A stretch of 18,136 nucleotides of DNA from Bacteroidales bacterium (GTDB lineage: Bacteria > Bacteroidota > Bacteroidia > Bacteroidales > UBA932), in contig JALNXR010000012.1 of assembly GCA_023230265.1 (NCBI GenBank), positions 1 through 18,136 of the forward strand. Reading direction: 5' to 3'. The position numbers and the translations under genes are program-made. The notes beneath the pieces were generated by a model, which saw only the letters and a list, made by a program, of their open reading frames with translations, made no database searches and had not been told where the DNA came from. How positions within the stretch are numbered: position 1 is the stretch's first letter; the number at the start of each line of letters is the position of its first letter. Shown here one piece after another: positions 1 to 6,188 of this stretch.

Positions 1-659
1 ACATAATCAGGTCTTTTATTCTGATACTTAAGGTAGTAGGCATGTTCCCATACATCCATTCCAAGGATTGGTGTGCCTATCTTTCCGGCAACATCCATCA
101 GAGGATTGTCCTGATTGGGAGTGGAAGAGACAAACAGTTCCCCTTTATCATCTACACTGAGCCATGCCCAACCGCTGCCAAAACGGCCTTTTCCGGCATC
201 AAGGAACAATTTTTTAAGCTGGTCCATTGATCCGAATGTTTTATTGATTGCAGCTTCCAGTTTGGGAGAGGGTTTTCCCCCTGCTAACTTCATGTTCTCC
301 CAATAGAGTATGTGGTTGTAAAATCCTCCGCCATTATTTCGCACGGCCACAGGGTATTTACTAATCTCTGCAAATATCTCCTCTATGGTTTTTGATTCAA
401 GGGCAGTTCCTTTGATTGCATTCACAAAATTGTCGAAATAGGCTTTGTGGTGCTTTGAATAGTGGATCTCCATTGTGAGTTTGTCAATGTAGGGTTCAAG
501 TGCATCATATGCGTACGGTAACTGAGGAAAAGTGAATTTATCTATTGTATTCATGATCTTTTTTGTTTTTGTGTAATTAACTCTTTTGTCTGCCTGCGCA
601 GAAAGCTCTGCTGGTGATACCATCAGTATCAGGGCAAACAGATATATTGCTCTTTTCAT
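1..659 (-). CDS. Exported Mn-type superoxide dismutase, C-terminus beyond window
   Basis: Converts superoxide to hydrogen peroxide and oxygen. The reading frame is open from the ATG at 657-659 to the window edge, giving 219 codons; about 15-20 C-terminal residues are missing. Metal ligands by family alignment are H66, H116 (in FYNHILYW), D202 and H206 (in DVWEHAYY). The outer-sphere glutamine is Q183 in TPNQDNPL, while the site that carries Gln in Fe enzymes (NNGGGFYNH) is Gly; this is the Mn-type pattern. Residues 1-21 form a Sec signal peptide with likely cleavage at ELSA|Q, so the enzyme should be periplasmic or secreted. A second in-frame ATG at 552-554 (residue 36) would give an ordinary cytoplasmic form without the leader. 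I prefer the upstream start because the leader is in frame and complete. Family identity is very sure; export is an inference. Confidence 0.93.
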   Translation of the reverse strand, partial: MKRAIYLFALILMVSPAELSAQADKRVNYTKTKKIMNTIDKFTFPQLPYAYDALEPYIDKLTMEIHYSKHHKAYFDNFVNAIKGTALESKTIEEIFAEISKYPVAVRNNGGGFYNHILYWENMKLAGGKPSPKLEAAINKTFGSMDQLKKLFLDAGKGRFGSGWAWLSVDDKGELFVSSTPNQDNPLMDVAGKIGTPILGMDVWEHAYYLKYQNKRPDY

Positions 660-696
660 AATTATCTATTTATGTGTTAAAACAACAAATAAGGAG

Positions 697-725
697 ATTT
701 GTTCACTCAATATGAATGAACAAAT
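697..725. repeat. 29-base palindrome between folA and the dismutase gene
   Basis: The outer arms ATTTGTTCA and TGAACAAAT are perfect 9-base inverted repeats. Pairing continues inward with one mismatch to a 3-base centre, giving 12 paired positions in all. It lies 37 bases upstream of the dismutase start and 35 bases past the folA stop. No T-run follows it on either strand, so it is a poor intrinsic terminator. A protein-binding operator for the dismutase gene is an alternative I cannot prove. Confidence 0.5.
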
Positions 726-760
726 GTGGATTGATTATGCAGAGGTATTACCTGACTTGA

Positions 761-1327
761 TTACCTGCGAACCAGAACGACAAATTCAAAGGGGTATTCA
801 AAGAACTCCCCTCTGGGGAAATAGTTCCGGGAAACCTCCCTCCATTTGGAAAAGTCGAGTTTTGGGAAGAAGGTGTCAGCTTCATCAGGCATAATGTGCA
901 CTCTTGTAAGATAGAGTTTGTCGGCCAGAGGAATGGCCTGCCTGTAGATCTCACCTCCACCTATTATAAAAACTTCATGGAGATTGGCTGAGGCGTCATT
1001 ATAATCCCTGGAAAGGTGATAACGGGATGGATTGCTAACGGGTGGATTGTTCCGGGCTGCTTCCAGGGCTTCGCCAAGAGACTTGTATACCTCAGCCTTG
1101 CCTTTTAAAGGCTGGGACGGGTCAGCAAACAAAGAGCTGCTAACTACTATATTCCTTCTGTTTGGGAGAGGTTTGCCGATAGATTCCCAGGTTTTTCTGC
1201 CCATTATCACAGTATGCCCGGAGGTTAGTTTCCTGAAATAGCGCATATCCTCTGTGATATGCCAGAGTAACTGGTTGTTTTTTCCTATGGCTCCGTTATC
1301 TGCAACGGCTGCAACAATCGATATCAT
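761..1327 (-). CDS. folA: Dihydrofolate reductase
   Basis: Reduces dihydrofolate to tetrahydrofolate with NADPH in the cytoplasm, regenerating the cofactor consumed by the neighbouring thymidylate synthase. The N-terminus (MISIVAAVADNGAIGKNN) and the acidic catalytic residue D27, in WHITEDMRYF, match the family. So do the cofactor-binding stretch IMGRKTWESIG near 41-51 and the IIGGGEIYRQ motif near 121-130. The protein is 188 residues against about 160 for the E. coli enzyme; most of the excess is an insert of about 25 residues near 92-116, just before the GGG strand. The start lies 22 bases after the thyA stop, so the two are almost certainly co-transcribed. Confidence 0.97.
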   Translation of the reverse strand: MISIVAAVADNGAIGKNNQLLWHITEDMRYFRKLTSGHTVIMGRKTWESIGKPLPNRRNIVVSSSLFADPSQPLKGKAEVYKSLGEALEAARNNPPVSNPSRYHLSRDYNDASANLHEVFIIGGGEIYRQAIPLADKLYLTRVHIMPDEADTFFPKLDFSKWREVSRNYFPRGEFFEYPFEFVVLVRR

Positions 1328-1349
1328 ATGTTATATTATTAAGCAGTTG

Positions 1350-2144
1350 TTAAACAGCAACCGGGGCTTTTATTGCCGGCCAGGGATCATATCCCTCAAG
1401 TTTAAAATCATCGTATTTGAACTCAAATACAGATTTTACATCCGGATTGATAACCATGCGGGGGAGAGGCCGGGGGGTGCGTCCGAGTTGCGTCTGAACC
1501 TGTTCAAAATGGTTGGTATAGATATGGACATCACCAAAGGTGTGGATAAAATCCCCCGGCCTCAGCCCTGTCACCTGTGCTATCATCATTGTAAGAAGAG
1601 AGTAGGATGCAATGTTAAAGGGAACCCCCAGAAAAACATCCGCGCTCCTCTGGTAGAGCTGGCAGCTGAGTCTTCCTTCGCTTACATAGAACTGGAAAAG
1701 TGTATGGCAGGGGGGAAGAGCCATTTTGTTCACATCTCCCGGATTCCATGCTGTTATTATATGGCGTCTTGAATCGGGGTTTTTGATTATCCCCCCGATA
1801 AGCTGCGAGAGCTGATCAATTATCTCCCCTGAGGCAGTTTCCCACCTTCTCCACTGTTTCCCGTAAACCGGACCCAGCTCCCCCTCATTATCAGCCCATT
1901 CATCCCAGATGGAGACACCGTTGTCTTTGAGATACCTGATATTTGTATCACCTTTTATAAACCAAAGTAGCTCGTGAATAACCGACCTGAGATGCACTTT
2001 TTTAGTGGTAAGCAGAGGGAATCCCTCTGAGAGGTCAAATCTCATCTGATATCCGAAAACACTTTTAGTTCCGGTACCGGTACGGTCGCTTTTGAGGGAG
2101 CCATTGTTCATTATATGGCTAAGAAGATTCAGATAAGGTTGCAT
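1350..2144 (-). CDS. thyA: Thymidylate synthase
   Basis: Methylates dUMP to dTMP using methylene-tetrahydrofolate, releasing dihydrofolate for FolA. The protein is 264 residues, the same length as E. coli ThyA. All key residues fall at the same numbers: R21 in SDRTGTGT, R126 and R127 in PDSRRHI, nucleophile C146 in [11 protein letters not shown]177 in GVPFNIASY, and H207 and Y209 in DVHIYTNH. It is first in a thyA-folA operon. A -7 promoter match lies about 50 bases upstream. No anomalies seen. Confidence 0.98.
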   Translation of the reverse strand: MQPYLNLLSHIMNNGSLKSDRTGTGTKSVFGYQMRFDLSEGFPLLTTKKVHLRSVIHELLWFIKGDTNIRYLKDNGVSIWDEWADNEGELGPVYGKQWRRWETASGEIIDQLSQLIGGIIKNPDSRRHIITAWNPGDVNKMALPPCHTLFQFYVSEGRLSCQLYQRSADVFLGVPFNIASYSLLTMMIAQVTGLRPGDFIHTFGDVHIYTNHFEQVQTQLGRTPRPLPRMVINPDVKSVFEFKYDDFKLEGYDPWPAIKAPVAV

Positions 2145-2191
2145 AAAATCCGGAATGGTTGTTAAGTGAGTAGTAACAGAACTCTCGTTTA

Positions 2192-2199
2192 CAAATATA
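2192..2199 (-). promoter_or_regulatory. Candidate thyA-folA promoter, -7 element
   Basis: The minus strand reads TATATTTG, an exact match to the Bacteroidota -7 consensus TAnnTTTG. It would place the transcript start about 40 bases before the thyA ATG. No clear TTTG box sits at the expected -33 distance, so only half of the consensus is seen. Confidence 0.45.
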
Positions 2200-2396
2200 G
2201 CAATGTTTGTTCTTTTATTGTTATTTTACCGGGGAATGGTTATGGTTGGGAGGCGCAACTTTTTTACGGAGATGATAGTTCATGAACTTACCACCTTTAT
2301 TCAAAGGGCAAATATAATTCAGGAGTTGACGGATGGCAGAAAGAGAACAGAAGAGGGAGCGGGAATCAGATTCACGGTTAAAATCCCGGTTGAAAA

Positions 2397-3911
2397 TTAG
2401 TTCATCAACTCCTGGACAATTCTTGAAACTGTTCTGAAGTCAATCTTTCCGGTGCTCATCATAGGTAAATCCCTTATAACAATAAAATCTCTGGGAAGGG
2501 CTATGTTAGGAAGCTCTTTGCCCATTTTCTTAAGAATATCATTTTTGTTAACCTCGATAGAGACAGTTGCGATTATAGAAGAGCCGCGAAGCTCGTCCGA
2601 GACATCCACTACACAACAGGAGACCCCCGTGGGCAGAAATTTTTCCAGTGTGTTTTCCACTTTGACAAGGGAGACCATCTCTCCTCCTATCTTTACAAAC
2701 CTTTTGAAACGGCCGGAGTGCCAGAGATAGTTGTCCTCATCCAGATAACCCATATCCCCGGTGTTGTACCATCCGTCTACGACAGCTTCTGCGGTGAGTT
2801 GAGGATCACCGTAATAGCCCTTCATAACCGAGTCGCCCTTTACCAGGATCTTCCCGACATCACCCTTTTTGCACTCTTCGCCGGTCTCAAAGTTCTCAAT
2901 CCTGACCTGCAGGTTTGGTATAACCCGGCCGGTGCTTCCGGGACGGTTATATTCGTGACTGTTTACAGAGATCACAGGGGAGGTTTCGGTGGCACCGTAT
3001 CCCTCGAGCAGGGTCACTCCATGTTTCTTCATAAAGCCATCCCTCAAAGCGTCAGGGCATTTGTCTGCTCCTGAAACCATAATCCTCAAAGTTTTAAAAT
3101 CACCAGGCTCTGATTTGTGTAGATATCCCCAGAAGAAACTGGGTGTACCGACCATTACTGTGGGTTTTTCTTCGCGTGCTATTTTGCAGATTGTCTGGAA
3201 ATCAAGGGGGTTCGCATAAGTTACCATTGTCATCCCATAGTAGAAGGGAACCCATAGGTTTACAGTCAATCCAAAGACGTGGAAGAAGACAAGGTTTGCA
3301 AGAAGTATATCAGAACTGTTGATATTTATATAGTTCCCGAAATTTTCGATATTTGAAGAGATGTTTTTATGTGAAAGCTCCACAGCCTTTGGATCCTTTT
3401 CGCTGCCACTGGTAAATAAAACAACAGCAGTTTCATCAATTGTCCCTCCATGAATCAGTTTTAATATCTGTTTTGCAGGTAATTTACTTTTCAGCAGAGC
3501 CTTTATCTTCTCAAAAACAGTCACCTCCTTCATTATATCCTCAAGCATCACCATCCCATCTATCACCGGACAGTTAATCTTCTCCAGCAGAGCTTTGGAT
3601 GTAATTATGGTTTTGAATCCGCACTTTTTCTGAGCGTAGAGAGCATTGGACTCTGCACCAGTGGAATAATTTATCATTACGGGTGTTCTGCCACTCATCA
3701 GCACTCCCAGGGTGGCAAGAGCACATCCTGCAGATGTCGGAACCATGATCCCGGTAAACCCTTTGTTGTACTTTTTAAATTTTGAGGTGAGAATCAGAGA
3801 CGCAATAAGTGCGGTAGAGTAGGTAATATTCTTCTCTGTTGTTCTGTCGATTATGGCCATCTTCTTTGAGTGTTTTTTGGCCATTGTTACAAATTGCTGA
3901 TAGAGTAGCAT
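2397..3911 (-). CDS. Aas-like acyl-ACP/acyl-CoA synthetase (AMP-forming)
   Basis: ANL-superfamily adenylating enzyme of 504 residues, predicted to activate a fatty acid through acyl-AMP and pass it to ACP or CoA. The P-loop-like A3 motif lies at 166-181 (FTSGSEKDPKAVELSH) and A5 at 303-312 (EGYGATETSP). A7 has D386 in YNTGDMGYL, A8 is at 400-412 (GRFKRFVKIGGEM), and the catalytic lysine is K489 in STGKIDFR. The A8 segment with GGEMVSL resembles the ligase half of E. coli Aas, which links free fatty acids to ACP for phospholipid repair. Here there is no fused acyltransferase domain and no obvious transmembrane anchor. It is a single gene between thyA and the sigma factor. Family is sure; the acyl acceptor (ACP or CoA) and chain length are inferred. 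Confidence 0.85.
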   Translation of the reverse strand: MLLYQQFVTMAKKHSKKMAIIDRTTEKNITYSTALIASLILTSKFKKYNKGFTGIMVPTSAGCALATLGVLMSGRTPVMINYSTGAESNALYAQKKCGFKTIITSKALLEKINCPVIDGMVMLEDIMKEVTVFEKIKALLKSKLPAKQILKLIHGGTIDETAVVLFTSGSEKDPKAVELSHKNISSNIENFGNYININSSDILLANLVFFHVFGLTVNLWVPFYYGMTMVTYANPLDFQTICKIAREEKPTVMVGTPSFFWGYLHKSEPGDFKTLRIMVSGADKCPDALRDGFMKKHGVTLLEGYGATETSPVISVNSHEYNRPGSTGRVIPNLQVRIENFETGEECKKGDVGKILVKGDSVMKGYYGDPQLTAEAVVDGWYNTGDMGYLDEDNYLWHSGRFKRFVKIGGEMVSLVKVENTLEKFLPTGVSCCVVDVSDELRGSSIIATVSIEVNKNDILKKMGKELPNIALPRDFIVIRDLPMMSTGKIDFRTVSRIVQELMN

Positions 3912-4206
3912 CTTTTCGGGTGTGTTAGTTTATATTACAAAATCAGGGCCGCAAGATAATGATATTTTTTTAATCACCAACCTGAGGGTGTAAGTATGTA
4001 AAATGATATAAATATTTACATATAGATAAATTGAGGCATATAATTTACTTTAAGTTAATGCAGAGTGTAAAATAATTCAAGATTAAACAAATTACAATTG
4101 CGCAAAATTCAAATAGGTTTTTATCTTTGTAAAACCTAAACAAAACAAATCCCGGTAAAACTAAGATTGTGTACGCAAAATTAGTTTTACAGCAATAAAC
4201 AAGACT
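3912..4206. other. AT-rich divergent intergenic region
   Basis: These 295 bases separate the leftward ligase gene from the rightward sigma factor gene. They are clearly AT-rich and hold one strong promoter for the sigma gene at 4098-4129. I see no convincing open reading frame, RNA gene or strong hairpin here. A weak 7-of-8 match to the -7 element (TGATTTTG on the minus strand) may serve the ligase gene. Confidence 0.6.
4098..4129 (+). promoter_or_regulatory. Bacteroidota housekeeping promoter for the sigma factor gene
   Basis: TTG at 4098-4100 is followed after 21 bases by TATCTTTG at 4122-4129, matching the Bacteroidota -33/-7 pattern (TTG, TAnnTTTG). The transcript would begin near 4136, giving a leader of about 70 bases. 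This implies that the sigma gene itself is transcribed by the primary sigma factor. Confidence 0.65.
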
Positions 4207-4791
4207 ATGCTGCCGGATTCCTCTCCTCTGGAATACAAAAGAAACATGTCAGATGCCGGAATTAAAACCGGCAGTGATGAGTGCTTTTCTGCTCTTTTCA
4301 AAGAGTATTACGGCAGTCTCTATTCTTATGCTGTAAGATTGCTTGCTGATGAAACAGAGGCAGAAGAGTGCGTTCATAACACATTCTGTCACTTATGGGA
4401 TGTTCGAAACAGCATTGAGATTAAAGATTCAGTGAGATCATATCTTTTCAGGGCGGTATACAACAGAGCTATTTCCTCGATAAGACAGAAAAAAATTATC
4501 TCAAGATATGAAGAAAAGGGTCTTTCTGAGCTCTATTTTACCAATGTTGTACAGACTCCCCAGGCAGAAGTCAAGCTGATAAGTTCCGAAACATCAAAAA
4601 TTATTGTGTCTGCAATCGAATCTTTGCCGGAAAGGTGCAGAGAGGTGTTTGTCGGGTGCAAAATCAGAGGAAAATCTTATGCAGAGGTTGCCCGTGCTCT
4701 TGAAATATCAGAAAAGACGGTTGAAAACCAAATGACAATTGCAATGAAAAAATTGAGGGAAAAGCTAAAATGGCTTTTGCTTTTCTTTTGA
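4207..4791 (+). CDS. FecI-like ECF RNA polymerase sigma factor
   Basis: Extracytoplasmic-function sigma factor of 194 residues, expected to direct transcription of the downstream uptake genes when released by FecR. The region 2 helix set spans about 26-93 (FKEYYGSLYSYAVRLL, EAEECVHNTFCHLWD, SYLFRAVYNRAIS). Region 4, with its helix-turn-helix, spans about 134-187 (LPERCREVFVGCKIRG, SYAEVARALEISEKTVENQM). The linker between them is short, as in FecI-type members. The annotated ATG at 4207 gives the longest product; an internal ATG at 4246 (residue 14) lies closer to the start of homology and could be the true start. The anti-sigma gene follows 77 bases later. Confidence 0.93.
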   Translation: MLPDSSPLEYKRNMSDAGIKTGSDECFSALFKEYYGSLYSYAVRLLADETEAEECVHNTFCHLWDVRNSIEIKDSVRSYLFRAVYNRAISSIRQKKIISRYEEKGLSELYFTNVVQTPQAEVKLISSETSKIIVSAIESLPERCREVFVGCKIRGKSYAEVARALEISEKTVENQMTIAMKKLREKLKWLLLFF

Positions 4792-4819
4792 TTTTTTAAA
4801 TATTATTCAAATTAGTTTT

Positions 4820-4834
4820 GGGGGTTTTGCCCCC
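4820..4834 (+). terminator. Short GC hairpin between sigma and anti-sigma genes
   Basis: GGGGG at 4820-4824 pairs with CCCCC at 4830-4834 around a 5-base loop, followed by GATTTTCG. The stem is only 5 pairs and the T-run is imperfect, so it is at best a partial attenuator. It could lower FecR output relative to sigma or protect the sigma transcript end. Confidence 0.35.
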
Positions 4835-4868
4835 GATTTTCGTCTTAACAATAATAAAAGCATAGTTT

Positions 4869-6071
4869 ATGCAGAGTGACAAAAGAGAAGATATTGATAT
4901 CCTACTTAACAGAATTTTAAACGGTGAAGCAGACTCCTCTGATATTGAAGTATTTTCTTTGTGGATAAGGGATCCCGGAAATGAAAAATACTTTGAGCAG
5001 TTTAAAGATATCTGGCACCTGAGCCACAGTACACTCCCGGATCCTGATAAAACAGCAAAAGAACATGACAGGTATATTAATTATATCAGGATGAGAAGGA
5101 GAAGGGAGAGGGCAACAAAGAGTCTCACCCGTGTTTTTTCCATTGCCGCTGTTACCCTGATTTTATTCGGACTATATATTTTTGTCAATCAATATGTTAT
5201 TCAATATGATTACACGAACATATCTCTTGCCGAATTAAAATATAATACCGATTCAATTAAAGTCGTACTCTCCGATGGGCGTGTTATAAATCCTTTGTCA
5301 GGTAACTCTTTTGAAGACAGTAATATTACAGAGAGTGGACTTGTGATTGATCCTGTAAATGCCAGACAAATATCCTATGTTCCGGGAGAGAAAAGATCTA
5401 TACGGAAAACAACACAGGCAAAAGATGGTGTAAAGTTTAATTCTGTATCCATTCCTCCTGGAGAGAGATTTGTTATTATGCTGTCAGACAGCACAATGGT
5501 ATATCTTAATTCAAATTCCTACCTAAGATATCCCGTGAATTTCGGAGAAGGTACAAGGCATGTAACACTGTCTGGAAGAGCCTATTTTGACGTGACAAAA
5601 TCGAGTAAACCATTTATTGTTACAACTAACGACATGGAGGTGGAGGTTCTGGGTACCTCTTTTGATGTTGAATCGTCTGAGGCAGCAAAAAACTCTTCCG
5701 TAATTCTGGTTGAGGGATCTGTAAGGGTAACTGCCAACGGTCAGACAAAAGTTATTAGTCCTAACGAAAAATTCACATTGAATCATGTTTTCAACGAAGT
5801 TTCCATTAGCAATATTGATTCAAAAACCATGACCCTGTGGAAAGACGGCATTCTGGTACTCAAAGAACTCTCTTTTGACCAGATGATTGAGAGCCTGAGT
5901 TCCTGGTACGGAGTGGAGATAGAAGACCGGTCAACCGTTCCCGAAACAGACCGTTTCAACGGTAAGTTTGACAGGGAGGATATAAAAGCTGCGATGAAAA
6001 CGATAGCTCTGAGCGCAAAGGTGAAATATAAAGTCCGCGAGGGGAAGCTTGTAATTGAAGATGGAAAATAA
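4869..6071 (+). CDS. FecR-family anti-sigma factor
   Basis: Inner-membrane anti-sigma of 400 residues that is expected to hold the adjacent ECF sigma factor inactive until signalled by the STN domain of the SusC receptor. Residues 1-80 are a cytoplasmic sigma-binding region (LNRILNGEADSSDIEVFSLW) ending in a basic RMRRRRERATK stretch. One membrane segment lies at about 87-109. The periplasmic FecR domain spans about 190-290 (SIPPGERFVIMLSDSTMVYL, GRAYFDVTKSSKPFIV, VEVLGTSFDV). A C-terminal DUF4974-type domain lies at about 330-397 (LKELSFDQMIESLSSWYGVE). The order sigma, FecR, SusC with STN is the classic arrangement of this regulatory cascade. The gene looks intact. Confidence 0.94.
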   Translation: MQSDKREDIDILLNRILNGEADSSDIEVFSLWIRDPGNEKYFEQFKDIWHLSHSTLPDPDKTAKEHDRYINYIRMRRRRERATKSLTRVFSIAAVTLILFGLYIFVNQYVIQYDYTNISLAELKYNTDSIKVVLSDGRVINPLSGNSFEDSNITESGLVIDPVNARQISYVPGEKRSIRKTTQAKDGVKFNSVSIPPGERFVIMLSDSTMVYLNSNSYLRYPVNFGEGTRHVTLSGRAYFDVTKSSKPFIVTTNDMEVEVLGTSFDVESSEAAKNSSVILVEGSVRVTANGQTKVISPNEKFTLNHVFNEVSISNIDSKTMTLWKDGILVLKELSFDQMIESLSSWYGVEIEDRSTVPETDRFNGKFDREDIKAAMKTIALSAKVKYKVREGKLVIEDGK

Positions 6072-6092
6072 AAAGGCGGGATTGAACTGAAA

Positions 6093-6175
6093 ATAAAAAA
6101 GCGGGAGATGCTAAGGCCTGGTAAACTTTAATCTCTCCCGCATACCGATCAATAATCTATAATATTAACCAGAAA
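6093..6175 (-). ncRNA. Candidate antisense small RNA in the susC leader
   Basis: On the minus strand a perfect 8-pair stem (GCGGGAGA with TCTCCCGC, at 6101-6108 and 6134-6141) is followed at once by TTTTTTATTTT (6100 down to 6090), a normal intrinsic terminator. Upstream on the same strand, TAGTTTTG at 6189-6182 matches the -7 consensus TAnnTTTG exactly and would start transcription near 6175. The product would be about 80 bases, antisense to the susC leader. Bacteroides fragilis DonS-type RNAs are known from the same position, between anti-sigma and susC genes, and repress the uptake locus. No clear -33 box is seen, and expression is an inference. Confidence 0.5.
6101..6141 (-). terminator. 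Hairpin with minus-strand T-run in the fecR-susC gap
   Basis: Eight perfect base pairs (6101-6108 with 6134-6141) enclose a 25-base loop. The T-run exists only on the minus strand; on the plus strand the stem is followed by ATACCGATC, which would not terminate. The element therefore points against the direction of fecR and susC, and most simply ends an antisense transcript. Confidence 0.55.
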
Positions 6176-6188
6176 TTATGGCAAAACT

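Noticed and set aside
1254..1772. Plus-strand frame of 172 codons
   Set aside because: It lies antisense to thyA and folA, whose families and catalytic residues are certain; its composition is that of a shadow frame.
2354..2390. CGGGA/TCCCG inverted repeat at the end of the ligase gene region
   Set aside because: Only five pairs around a long loop with no T-run on either strand.
2203..2400. Plus-strand frame of 65 codons between thyA and the ligase gene
   Set aside because: It begins opposite the thyA leader, overlaps the ligase stop, shows no family resemblance I recognise, and the gap is explained by the thyA promoter.
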